Under the pieces are notes generated by a model. The model did not search any database, was not told the DNA's origin, and was given only the letters and a program-made list of their open reading frames with translations. A stretch of 21,529 nucleotides of DNA from Nanobdellota archaeon (GTDB lineage Archaea; Nanobdellota; Nanobdellia; Pacearchaeales; GW2011-AR1): positions 1 to 21,529 of the forward strand of contig JAHIEM010000074.1 of assembly GCA_018901625.1 (NCBI GenBank). Reading direction: 5' to 3'. Each line of letters opens with the position of its first letter. Position 1 is the first letter of the stretch. The position numbers and the translations under genes are program-made. Below are positions 12,344 through 19,479 of the stretch, one piece after another.

Positions 12344-13669
12344 CTACTCCCCAGCTAGCTTTCCCAAAACACCCAAGTCAGAAACATCACTAAAAACACT
12401 AATCTTCTTATCTTTCAAAAACTTAACAGCACTTTCAACCTTTTCCCCGCCATAAAAACAAGCAAATACAGGTTTCTTCAGATGAGTTAATAATTCAGCA
12501 GTTTTCTCTGTTTCTGTCATATACTGCGGAGTTAATAGAACAATGAAAAAATCAAACCAATTCTCAGAATCAATTCTAGAAAGAACTTGCCAATATCTAT
12601 CAGCAAGCGCATCTCCAACCAAATCAATCGGGTTGTTTCTGCTCCACCCAAAAGGAAGAACCTTATTCAATCTCTCCAAAACACCTGGAGGCAGGCTCGG
12701 AACTAAAATCCCGCTTTTTTCCAAAGCATCACTAGCTAAAACTCCTAAACCCCCGGCATTACTAACAATGCACGCTCTTCTTCCCAGATTATAAGGCTGA
12801 GAAAGAATCTCAGAAGAAAGAATCAACTCTCGCATCGAGTTTACCTCAATAACCCCTGCCTGCCTAAACATGCTCTCATAAACCCCAGAGTCAGAAGCAA
12901 GCGCAGCAGTATGCGAACTGCTCGCCTTCTGCCCAGAAACACTCTTCCCAGCTTTCAAAACTAAAATCGGCTTCTTGCATCTCAAACAAGCATCAATAAA
13001 CCTCCTCCCCCTATCCTCTTTCAAACTCTCAATATACAGAGCAATAACTTTAGTATTCCTATCCTTGCTGTAATAATCAATAAAATCAGAAAAATCAAGC
13101 ATCATTGAAATTCCAATACTTGCAAACCCGCTTAATCCAATCTTCTCTTTAATAGCTAAATCTAAAAATCCAACTCCCAAGGCTCCAGACTGCGAAATAA
13201 AAGCAATTCCTCCAGAGCTAGGAATCCCCTGAAAAAAAGTAGTATTAATGCCTCTAAGAGTATCAATAAACCCAAAACAATTAGGACCCATTACAGAAAT
13301 CTCATTTTCCCCAGCTATCTTCAAAACTTCTTCTTCAAGTTTTAAGTTCCCTGCCTCAGAAAAACCAGCAGAAAGAATTATAGCATTCTTAATTTTCCTT
13401 CGAGCAGTCTGCTTCATAATCTCAAGAACAAACTCAGCTTTAACTGCAATAATAACACAATCAATATTATACGGAACTTCATACAAATCCTTATAGCACC
13501 TTTTTCCAAGTATCTCGACAGCATTAGGATTAACAGGCAGCGCAAGTATATGCTTGTTAGCTAGTAAATTCTTGAATATTGCATGCCCCACCTTCTCAGG
13601 CCCCCGGCTAGCTCCGACAACTGCAAATACCTTGCTGGCAAGTAGATTTTCAACACCTTCATTTACCAT
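12344..13669 (-). CDS. acdA: ADP-forming acetyl-CoA synthetase, alpha subunit
   Basis: The CoA-binding and catalytic subunit of ADP-forming acyl-CoA synthetase. Domains: Rossmann CoA-binding domain (about 1-125, VFAVVGASRGPEKVGHAIFKNL, VNPNA), first ligase domain with SVMGPNCFGFI (125-135) and FISQSGALGVGFLD (157-170), and second ligase domain. The phosphorylated histidine is His253 in SSSHTAALASD; most relatives have Gly after SHT, here Ala. Length 441 fits the separate alpha subunit. It works with AcdB to turn acyl-CoA from the 2-oxoacid oxidoreductase into acid plus ATP. The promoter (minus-strand TTTAAATA, 13691-13698) is 25.5 nt before the ATG, so the mRNA should be leaderless. Confidence 0.93.
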   Translation of the reverse strand: MVNEGVENLLASKVFAVVGASRGPEKVGHAIFKNLLANKHILALPVNPNAVEILGKRCYKDLYEVPYNIDCVIIAVKAEFVLEIMKQTARRKIKNAIILSAGFSEAGNLKLEEEVLKIAGENEISVMGPNCFGFIDTLRGINTTFFQGIPSSGGIAFISQSGALGVGFLDLAIKEKIGLSGFASIGISMMLDFSDFIDYYSKDRNTKVIALYIESLKEDRGRRFIDACLRCKKPILVLKAGKSVSGQKASSSHTAALASDSGVYESMFRQAGVIEVNSMRELILSSEILSQPYNLGRRACIVSNAGGLGVLASDALEKSGILVPSLPPGVLERLNKVLPFGWSRNNPIDLVGDALADRYWQVLSRIDSENWFDFFIVLLTPQYMTETEKTAELLTHLKKPVFACFYGGEKVESAVKFLKDKKISVFSDVSDLGVLGKLAGE

Positions 13670-13690
13670 TTTAACAGAAAGAAAGATAGT

Positions 13691-13698
13691 TATTTAAA
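13691..13698 (-). promoter_or_regulatory. TATA box of acdA
   Basis: TTTAAATA on the minus strand, centred 25.5 nt before the acdA ATG. The element is nearly palindromic and could also drive the divergent Nudix gene, whose ATG is 37 nt away, giving that mRNA a short leader. Confidence 0.65.
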
Positions 13699-13731
13699 GA
13701 TATTTGTCCATAAAATAATAAAAGAGGCAGA

Positions 13732-14166
13732 ATGAGAAAATATAGAAAAGCGGTTTTCATAGCAGTTTATAGAAAAGAAGGCAAGAAAATTCTTTATCTA
13801 ATTCTGAAACGCAAGCTTCACTGGAAAGGCTGGGAATTCCCAAAAGGAGGCATAGAAAACAAAGAAACAGAAACAAGTGCAGTTAAAAGAGAGCTGAAAG
13901 AAGAAACACATCAATTCCCAATAAAAATAATAAAATTTAAAGAAAAGGGGAAATATAGATATCCTAAATTTCTTGATGACAGACCAAACATAATCGGACA
14001 GACATACAGATTGTTCTCAGCCCAGATTAAAGATAAAAAGATAAAAATAGATAAAAAAGAGCATTTAGCATACAAATGGTTAGAATTTAAGAAAGCAATA
14101 AAAATACTAACATGGCCAAATCAGAAAAAATGTCTAAGAATAGTCAACAGGCATATTAATCACTAA
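13732..14166 (+). CDS. Nudix hydrolase, Ap4A-hydrolase-like, 144 aa
   Basis: A compact Nudix hydrolase that probably cleaves a dinucleoside polyphosphate or similar substrate. WEFPKGGIE resembles the start of the box in Ap4A hydrolases. The Nudix box is at 39-61: G39, E45, R53-E54, E57-E58, so the metal-binding glutamates are intact, but the usual Gly of the EExGU end is His60. The protein is very basic outside the box, with Lys-rich strands. A GAGG at about 13724-13727 lies shortly before the ATG and may act as ribosome binding site. The single gene diverges from acdA. The 122 nt to the convergent HIT gene are AT-rich without visible structure. Confidence 0.9.
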   Translation: MRKYRKAVFIAVYRKEGKKILYLILKRKLHWKGWEFPKGGIENKETETSAVKRELKEETHQFPIKIIKFKEKGKYRYPKFLDDRPNIIGQTYRLFSAQIKDKKIKIDKKEHLAYKWLEFKKAIKILTWPNQKKCLRIVNRHINH

Positions 14167-14288
14167 CATAATCAAAAATCAGGCAAATTATAGCCCCTCA
14201 AAAAGCCCATAAGAAGAATATTGATAATTAACCCTAATTGAACAGATAATTTTTCAGTTCTCAAAATGATTAATAGGTTTTCTATTTT

Positions 14289-14648
14289 TCAGTTAGCGCA
14301 CGGAAAACTAACCCTAGCTTTCTCTCCCTTTCTTCTCGGAATCAAGTGAGTGTGAGAATGCATCACTACCTGCCCTGCTTCTTTCCCATTATTAACAATA
14401 ATATTAAACCCTTCAGCCCCTTCCCTTAGCTGTATCTCAGCAACCTTTTTTATAACATCAAGTAACTCGCTGCCGAGAACAGCAGGCAAATCAAGATAAT
14501 TCACAAAATGCTTCTTAGGAATAATTAAAGTATGCCCTTTTGAGCAGGGGTTCGCGTCAGGAAAAGCAACAAAATTATCTGATTCAAAGATTACCTCAAT
14601 TTCAATTTCTTTTCTAGCTATTTTGCAAAATATACACTCTTCACTCAT
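14289..14648 (-). CDS. HIT-family nucleotide hydrolase
   Basis: A histidine-triad protein of 119 residues, acting on nucleoside phosphoramidates or dinucleoside polyphosphates in the cytoplasm. The catalytic triad is HSHTHLIPRRKG (starting near residue 97), the second His being the nucleophile by family rule. The N terminus carries the CxxC zinc half-site (ECIFCKIARKEI) of the Hint branch, followed by FPDANPCSKGHTLIIPKKH. The gene is 42 nt downstream of a secreted-protein gene on the same strand and probably shares its transcript. Its short length, lacking the C-terminal extension of most Hint proteins, and end in FPCAN look natural. Confidence 0.93.
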   Translation of the reverse strand: MSEECIFCKIARKEIEIEVIFESDNFVAFPDANPCSKGHTLIIPKKHFVNYLDLPAVLGSELLDVIKKVAEIQLREGAEGFNIIVNNGKEAGQVVMHSHTHLIPRRKGEKARVSFPCAN

Positions 14649-14690
14649 TTTTTCTTGATAACATTAACAATCTTAGACAAACCTACTCCT

Positions 14691-15095
14691 TCAGTTTTTA
14701 ATATTCACATCTACATCTTCCTCGCCATCAATAACCCTTACTGTTCTCCCCCCAGAATCATAAACCTCTGTGCTAACTCTAGGATTTCCTCCAAGAATAC
14801 CATCATACCTTACTTTATACCCTCCAATATACTTCCCATCAGAACTATAAAACTTAACTTCCCTATGAATATTTCCAAAGGCAGCAGTAATATCCATAAC
14901 TTTCTTCCCAATAGGATTATTAGTTCCAGATTCATATCTCTCCTCAGCAACTCTTGCGCCAAAAGGGCTCACAATTGCAGAGAGTTGATTGTCTCCCTCT
15001 CTAACAGAAATACATCCAGGCAGGCTCGCGCCAGAAACAGCCATACCCACAGATAAAACAAGCCCTGCCAATCCCCTCTTTATGCTATTTATCAT
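14691..15095 (-). CDS. Secreted or lipoprotein-like protein, 134 aa
   Basis: The N terminus is a clear signal sequence: positive start MINSIKRG, hydrophobic core to about residue 24, then SLPGC with Cys28. The Cys follows a lipobox-like LPG, although Pro at -2 is unusual, so either lipidation or normal cleavage is possible. The mature part is strand-rich with short repeats of aromatic and Gly residues (EVKFYSSDGKYIGGYKVRYDG), such as outer-surface domains show. I do not recognise the family. The start fits a TATA-like TTATAAAC (minus strand, centred near 15119) about 24 nt upstream. The HIT gene follows on the same transcript. Confidence 0.75.
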   Translation of the reverse strand: MINSIKRGLAGLVLSVGMAVSGASLPGCISVREGDNQLSAIVSPFGARVAEERYESGTNNPIGKKVMDITAAFGNIHREVKFYSSDGKYIGGYKVRYDGILGGNPRVSTEVYDSGGRTVRVIDGEEDVDVNIKN

Positions 15096-15123
15096 GAGAA
15101 ATTAAGAAATTAAGAGTTTATAA

Positions 15124-15666
15124 TCATTTCTGTGCTTGCTGTTTTTTCCAGCACATGCCCTCTCCAGATTTCAGAAACCCATCAAGAATCTCAAGTTCTT
15201 CATAAATACCATCAATTAAGTCATAGTTTTTTGCTTCTTCTAAAGTTACCCACTTGTATTCAGTCAACTCATCACTTAAAACAACATCTCCAGAGGAATG
15301 ACTAGCAAACAAGCTGATAACAAGCGTGGGAATTCCATCGTGCCTGATAAAAGTTAAGCTAGTAACATAACCCAAACTGCCTATCTCTAAACTAACCTCT
15401 TCTCTAACCTCTCTCTTAACTAAGTCCTCTATAACATTATACCACTGCTTTCCAGCAGGAGTATCATACTCTCTATTAATATAATCCCTAGTTTCTAGCT
15501 TCCCCCCCGGCACAGTCCACTTTCCAGGAAACGCCTTCTCTTCCATAGAACGCTTGGCAATAAGATACTTCCCGTCTTTAACAATTATGCAGGTAGCAAC
15601 AACATAATGCGCCTTATCTTTATCGCAAGAAATTTGTTTATCACAAACCACTTTTTCATCATCCAT
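15124..15666 (-). CDS. Nudix hydrolase with an insertion in the Nudix box, 180 aa
   Basis: A Nudix hydrolase of the MutT-like branch. From the ATG at 15666 (MDDEKVVCDK) it shows AHYVVATCIIVKDGKYLIAKRS, then WTVPGGKLE (50-58) and, after some 16 extra residues, VKREVREEVSLEI (83-95). The box is therefore split by a loop that contains DYINREYDTPAGKQWYNV. R85-E86 and E89-E90 are kept, so activity is likely; the usual Gly is Ser92. I recall this loop-containing form from CPR and DPANN genomes. A TTG at 15681 would add five residues, but the ATG lies 24.5 nt from the TATA box at 15687-15694 and is preferred. Divergent from the winged-helix/Nudix gene. Confidence 0.9.
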   Translation of the reverse strand: MDDEKVVCDKQISCDKDKAHYVVATCIIVKDGKYLIAKRSMEEKAFPGKWTVPGGKLETRDYINREYDTPAGKQWYNVIEDLVKREVREEVSLEIGSLGYVTSLTFIRHDGIPTLVISLFASHSSGDVVLSDELTEYKWVTLEEAKNYDLIDGIYEELEILDGFLKSGEGMCWKKQQAQK

Positions 15667-15686
15667 AACACAAAACAACAAAAGTT

Positions 15687-15694
15687 ATATATAA
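15687..15694. promoter_or_regulatory. Shared bidirectional TATA box between two Nudix genes
   Basis: TATATAAA on the + strand (TTTATATA on the minus strand). It is centred 24.5 nt from the minus-strand Nudix ATG at 15666 and 31.5 nt from the plus-strand ATG at 15722. No second TATA box is visible in the 55-nt gap, so one element may serve both genes. Confidence 0.5.
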
Positions 15695-15721
15695 ACAATT
15701 CCTCAAGAAAATTGACTAAAA

Positions 15722-16324
15722 ATGGAGCAGGAAATTCTTAAGCTGTTTACATTAAACGAAAAGCTGAAATTCTCAGAAATAGAAAAACTAGTAAAAGTGA
15801 GGTCTAATAAGCTGGCATATCACCTGAAACATCTTGCTAAAAAAGGAATTCTAATAAAAGAAAATGAATTTTACACACTATCTGAAACAGCAGAACACCT
15901 AATTCCGTATCTATCAGACAAAAAATCCCCTTTAATTGTGATTTTAATCAGAATAGGAAACCAAAACAAATGCTTTCTTCAGAAACGGGGCAAGCGCCCG
16001 TTTAAAGACAAACTATCTCTCCCAGGCGGAAGATTATTAGTAAGCGAAACTATCCCAGAAGCAGTAAAGAGAATAATGAAAGAAAAGTTTAGTATAAATG
16101 CTGAAATAAAAAAAATAATTTCAATAAGCCACGAATTTGTGAAAAGAAAAAACAGGACATTGCACAGCTTTATTCTAATCCTGACAGAAGCGATTTCTAA
16201 AGATAATATCAAACTTGAAAACATAAAAGAAAATAAAAATAAAATCATAAAAAGCGATTATAATCTAATCACTTCAAATAACAAAAGCATAAAAATACAA
16301 GAATTTATAACTCCTTCAGATTGA
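15722..16324 (+). CDS. Winged-helix protein fused to a degenerate Nudix domain
   Basis: Residues 1-65 form an ArsR-like winged helix (EILKLFTLNEKLKFSEIEKL, recognition helix RSNKLAYHLKHLAKKGILIK, wing NEFYTLSE). Residues about 70-200 form a Nudix fold (PLIVILIRIGNQNKCFLQKRG, then LPGGRLLVSE). In the Nudix box E109 and R117 remain, but the expected RE-x-x-EE is R117-I118-M119-K120-E121-K122 and the late Gly is Ser124, so two of three metal-binding glutamates are lost. It is probably not a hydrolase but a ligand-sensing regulator, comparable in idea to NrtR, whose domain order is reversed. The divergent Nudix gene shares its promoter region and is the obvious target. The 3' end contains the promoter of tRNA-Ala. 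Confidence 0.85.
   Translation: MEQEILKLFTLNEKLKFSEIEKLVKVRSNKLAYHLKHLAKKGILIKENEFYTLSETAEHLIPYLSDKKSPLIVILIRIGNQNKCFLQKRGKRPFKDKLSLPGGRLLVSETIPEAVKRIMKEKFSINAEIKKIISISHEFVKRKNRTLHSFILILTEAISKDNIKLENIKENKNKIIKSDYNLITSNNKSIKIQEFITPSD
16304..16311 (+). promoter_or_regulatory. TATA box of tRNA-Ala
   Basis: TTTATAAC centred 27.5 nt before the first base of tRNA-Ala and lying inside the last codons of the preceding gene. As with tRNA(CAT), almost no 5' leader would be made. Confidence 0.5.
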
Positions 16325-16334
16325 AAATACTAAT

Positions 16335-16405
16335 GGGCCTGTATTTTAATGGTAGAATTCGAGGCTGGCAGTCTTGAGATCCGGGTTCGATTCCCGGCAG
16401 GTCCA
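16335..16405 (+). tRNA. tRNA-Ala (GGC)
   Basis: Cloverleaf of 71 nt: acceptor GGGCCTG/CAGGTCC, T-rich D arm (TTTT/AGAA) with GG in the loop, anticodon stem CGAGG/TCTTG with loop CTGGCAG (anticodon GGC at 16367-16369), T arm CCGGG/CCCGG with loop TTCGATT, discriminator A. The G3:U70 pair, the alanine identity element, confirms the call. CCA is not encoded and there is no intron. Confidence 0.93.
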
Positions 16406-16413
16406 TATCCGAG

Positions 16414-16477
16414 AATCGATAGTTCGATTACTTCAGATTCGTGAGAATATGAAGGACAGAAATCTGAGGATTTCTGT
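16414..16477 (+). other. Two hairpins in the tRNA-Ala trailer region
   Basis: AATCGA/TCGATT (16414-16419 and 16424-16429, 4-nt loop) and ACAGAAATC/GATTTCTGT (16456-16464 and 16469-16477, 4-nt loop, perfect 9-bp stem). They fill the 123-nt gap before the next gene. The first copies the T-loop core of tRNA-Ala in both orientations. No ORF is seen; a processed trailer RNA, terminator or small RNA are all possible. Confidence 0.5.
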
Positions 16478-16499
16478 ATCCGCATGTCCATGCATAATC

Positions 16500-16507
16500 T
16501 TTTTAAA
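16500..16507 (+). promoter_or_regulatory. TATA box of the small membrane protein at 16529
   Basis: TTTTTAAA centred 25.5 nt before the ATG at 16529, which supports that short ORF as a real leaderless gene. Confidence 0.6.
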
Positions 16508-16528
16508 CTAATTTAATCTATTTATTTT

Positions 16529-16738
16529 ATGGCGAACACTTTTCCAGGAATATTCACTCTAGAACTATTTGTCTGCAGCGTGATTTTCATAATAGCCGCT
16601 GACCTGCTCCAAAATCTCTCGCGAATGTATAAATGGAAGTCATTTTTCCTTATAACAACAAAAAACATTTTCGCATATCTCTCAATGCTCTCGATTCTCA
16701 GCTCAGTCTCAATGTATATTGTTCTAAGACCCTTCTAA
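16529..16738 (+). CDS. Small membrane protein, two transmembrane segments, 69 aa
   Basis: The product has a hydrophobic segment at about residues 10-28 (TLELFVCSVIFIIAADLL), a short basic loop (SRMYKWK), and a second segment at about 38-66. No family is recognised. A well-placed TATA box supports expression. The end overlaps the end of the convergent VTT-domain gene by 4 nt, so the two are tail to tail. Other frames across it on the + strand give no better protein. Confidence 0.7.
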   Translation: MANTFPGIFTLELFVCSVIFIIAADLLQNLSRMYKWKSFFLITTKNIFAYLSMLSILSSVSMYIVLRPF

Positions 16739-17277
16739 ACCAAATAAGACACAAGATTTACAAAAAACCCTATTCTCAAGGCTCTTGCAAGCATTCCAAA
16801 GACAAAAAAGTCTCTAAACTTCATTCCAAAAGCGCCAGCAGCCCAGCAAGATGAAACATACGGAACCGGGGTTAGTGAGGCAATTAATATCTCTGCTTTT
16901 CCATATTTCTTAAACAGGTTACAAACTCTATTCCTAGAACTCCTGCCGCACACGCCCCTTATTTTTTTAGACAAAAATCTCTTTCCAATATAAAAGTTAA
17001 TAGAGCTGACAATCCAGCTTCCAAAAACAGACAATCCAAAAATATAAAGAGGGTCCAGGCCGAAAATAACAGCAAAAGAAGCAGGAACTTCAGGCCCAAT
17101 TGGCTGGTCAACAGAATCAGCTAAGAAAGAGAAAATAAAGACAGAAGGATATCCATAAGCCTGAATATTCTTGCCAATAGCAGATTTAAGAAAATCCACA
17201 TTCAGCGCAACAATAAGGGCAATGCTCACCACAAGCAAACCCAATGATACTAAAAAAGTTAAGCTTCTTTTTTTCAT
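16735..17277 (-). CDS. VTT/DedA-like (YqaA-type) membrane protein
   Basis: An integral membrane protein of the VTT (SNARE-associated/DedA) superfamily; bacterial DedA members act in lipid carrier flipping, but the role of archaeal ones is unknown. From the ATG at 17277 (MKKRSLTFLV, 180 aa) it has an N-terminal transmembrane helix, a conserved re-entrant region with SFLADSVDQPIGPEVPASFAV, the helix SVFGSWIVSSINFYIGKRF, and the second motif SLTPVPYVSSCWAAGAFGMKFRDFF followed by a last helix. A TTG at 17337 would add 20 residues and overlap glyS by 20 nt; the ATG is preferred because a basic tail then a helix is the usual start. It follows glyS by 40 nt and may be co-transcribed, or use an AT-rich element near 17306. 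Confidence 0.82.
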   Translation of the reverse strand: MKKRSLTFLVSLGLLVVSIALIVALNVDFLKSAIGKNIQAYGYPSVFIFSFLADSVDQPIGPEVPASFAVIFGLDPLYIFGLSVFGSWIVSSINFYIGKRFLSKKIRGVCGRSSRNRVCNLFKKYGKAEILIASLTPVPYVSSCWAAGAFGMKFRDFFVFGMLARALRIGFFVNLVSYLV

Positions 17278-17317
17278 AAAATAGCAAGGGCAGGAGAGAT
17301 AATAAATTCTTCTAATA

Positions 17318-19009
17318 TTATTTAACTCTTGTCTCAACTATCTTGCCTGCTTTCTCAAACTCTATCTCAGAGTTAATCAATTTTCTCAAAACTTCTTTTA
17401 TCTCAGAAATTTTAACTCTTATCTGCTGAGTAGTGTCTCTATCTCTGACTGTAACGTCTCTTCCCCTCAGGCTCTTTTCATCAATGGTTATACAAAACGG
17501 AGTTCCAGATTCATCATTTCTCGAATACCTTCTTCCAACACTCCCCGAGCAGTCGTAAGCAACATTAAACTCCTTCTTCAAATCATTAAAAATATCTCTA
17601 GCAAGAATCTCCATCTTCTCATCATTAATCAGGGGGAAAACAGCTGCTTTTACAGGCGCGAGAAAAGCAGGTATTTTCAAAACAATATTCTGCCTCTTCT
17701 CATCATAAGTATATGCCTTGCACAACAAAGCAAGAAACATTCTCTCAACTCCAAAAGTAGGCTCTATAACTCTCGGAATAACCCTCTTCTTAGTTTTCTC
17801 ATCAAATAAGTCAAGTTTCTCTCCAGACTCCTTAATATGCTGGCTCAAATCAAAATTTCCCCTGTTAGCATTGCCTGCAATCTCCTTGCTTCCAAAAGGA
17901 TACTCATAATCTAAATCAAAAGTAGCAGAAGAGTAATGGCTTAATTCTGATTTCATATGCTCCCTAACTTTTATTCTATCTTCTAGTCCAATCTTTTCAA
18001 ACCACATAAGTTGTTCAGCAAGCCAGTAAGCGTGCCACTCTTCTAGATTATTCTCCCCTAACATCTTCCCGATACTAGTCTCTTTCAGTTCAGAGCTTCC
18101 CTTCTCTTGAGTCTCAGCATCAAGCAATCTCAATTTAACATCTAAGCGGGTTTTATCAAGTAAATCACATTTCTTTTCTTCAGGATTAATAAAAAACTCA
18201 AACTCAGCAATATGAAACTCCCGGCTTCTGAATAGGAAGTCTCTAGGTGCAATCTCATTCCTAAAACACTTCCCAATCTGGGCAATTCCAAAAGGAAGTT
18301 GTTTTCTTGAAGTTTCCTGTACAAGTCTAAAATCCATGAACATACCCTGAGCAGTCTCTGGCCTGAGATAACTAGTCAGAGAATCCTCTTCTACAGGTCC
18401 AAGTTGAGTTTTTAACATTAAGTTAAGATCTTTTGCACTCTGCTTGTCTAATTCCCCTCCGCAAAACCCGCACCTTGCACTCTCAAGCTCGTGCTTGTCA
18501 ACCTTGCTGAACTTCTTGCACTTCTTGCACTTAACAGAAACATCAGAGAAATTAGCTATATGCCCGCTTGCCTTCCAAGTTCGAGGATGCGAAATTATAC
18601 TTGCCTCAATTCCAATCATGTTTTCTTTTTCCTGGACAAAAAACTTCCACCACTCCTTTTTCAAGTTGTTAAATAATTCCACACCGAGAGGCCCAAAATC
18701 CCAAAAACCAGAAAGTCCGCCATAAATCAAGCTGCTCGGAAAAACAAATCCCTTTCTCTTGCAAAATGAAGCAAGCTCATCTATGGTAATCTTTTTTTCC
18801 TGTTTTTCTTCTCCTGTCTCTGCCATAATCTTTTTACTCTTTCCCCTATTTTTAATCTTTTCCATCTCACTCTTCTTCAACTCAGCTTCTTTTATTGTCT
18901 TTCCCAAATAAGCAATTGTTTTGGCTATGACTCTATTTCCATCTCTCTTGCTGGTTCTAAGATAAAAGTAGTCTTTCCCATTAATTGTTTTCTTAACAAT
19001 AAAGCTCAT
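17318..19009 (-). CDS. glyS: Glycyl-tRNA synthetase with an N-terminal transposase-like extension
   Basis: Class II alpha2-type GlyRS, 563 aa, charging tRNA-Gly. The core starts near residue 75: LASFCKRKGFVFPSS and WDFGPLGVELFNNLKKEWW (motif 1 region), a CKKC/CGFC zinc knuckle (161-183), RPETAQGMFMDF (216-227), motif 2 FRNEIAPRDFLFRSREFHIAEFE (249-271), motif 3 GVERMFLALL (420-429), and the anticodon-binding domain from about 452. The first 40 residues (MSFIVKKTINGKDYFYLRTS, then ending TIAYLGK) are not part of GlyRS and resemble the N-terminal beta module of IS4/IS1634-type transposases; a charged linker joins them. The long start is supported by the 4-nt ATGA overlap with the preceding gene. 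It is the last gene of the DUF3850 - transglutaminase-like - glyS operon. Confidence 0.95.
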   Translation of the reverse strand: MSFIVKKTINGKDYFYLRTSKRDGNRVIAKTIAYLGKTIKEAELKKSEMEKIKNRGKSKKIMAETGEEKQEKKITIDELASFCKRKGFVFPSSLIYGGLSGFWDFGPLGVELFNNLKKEWWKFFVQEKENMIGIEASIISHPRTWKASGHIANFSDVSVKCKKCKKFSKVDKHELESARCGFCGGELDKQSAKDLNLMLKTQLGPVEEDSLTSYLRPETAQGMFMDFRLVQETSRKQLPFGIAQIGKCFRNEIAPRDFLFRSREFHIAEFEFFINPEEKKCDLLDKTRLDVKLRLLDAETQEKGSSELKETSIGKMLGENNLEEWHAYWLAEQLMWFEKIGLEDRIKVREHMKSELSHYSSATFDLDYEYPFGSKEIAGNANRGNFDLSQHIKESGEKLDLFDEKTKKRVIPRVIEPTFGVERMFLALLCKAYTYDEKRQNIVLKIPAFLAPVKAAVFPLINDEKMEILARDIFNDLKKEFNVAYDCSGSVGRRYSRNDESGTPFCITIDEKSLRGRDVTVRDRDTTQQIRVKISEIKEVLRKLINSEIEFEKAGKIVETRVK

Positions 19010-19479
19010 TGTTCATAAATCTTGTAAAAAGAATCTACTTTCACTGTTTTCGTATTTAGTTTAACAAGAACATACTGGTGCAAAACCCCAGTAATGCCCA
19101 TAACCTCTCTCCTCTCAAAGTCCTTTTCCTGAAACTGCCCGGTATTGATAGCAAGAGTAATCAAAACTAAATTATGAACATGACAAGGCAAGAACTGCTT
19201 CTTCAAAACTATTCTTTCAACACTAGTATAAAAGTGCTTATATGGCAGAAAAAATAAATTATATGCCTGATTAAACCCATCATAATTAGTGATTATATAA
19301 TCATAAATATTTCTAAGAGTTTTTTCCTTGCTATTCCCCTTAAACTTCTTTGCAAACTTTTTAAGAAATTGAGTTTTTCTGATTCTAGTCTTAAAAAGAT
19401 GATTAGGAAACAAGAAAAGAGGTAAGATAAATACAATTAAGAGATAAACAACAATAATGAAAATCAATTCACGTATCAT
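19006..19479 (-). CDS. Membrane-anchored transglutaminase-like protein
   Basis: The 157-residue protein begins with one strong transmembrane segment (about 4-24), followed by a basic stretch (LFKTRIRKTQFLKKFAKKFK). The C-terminal part fits the transglutaminase-like/papain fold: Cys99 at the start of a helix (FLPCHVHNLVLITLAINTG), His134 on a strand (GVLHQYVLVKL), and Asp149 (VKVDSFYKIY), the expected Cys-His-Asp order and spacing. It may be a protease, amidase or an inactive relative; I cannot tell. It overlaps DUF3850 and glyS by 4 nt at each side, so it is translated together with GlyRS. Confidence 0.6.
   Translation of the reverse strand: MIRELIFIIVVYLLIVFILPLFLFPNHLFKTRIRKTQFLKKFAKKFKGNSKEKTLRNIYDYIITNYDGFNQAYNLFFLPYKHFYTSVERIVLKKQFLPCHVHNLVLITLAINTGQFQEKDFERREVMGITGVLHQYVLVKLNTKTVKVDSFYKIYEQ

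Noticed and set aside
14655..15056. 133-codon + frame opposite the secreted protein
   Set aside because: The minus-strand product has a signal sequence and a promoter at the right distance; the + frame has neither.
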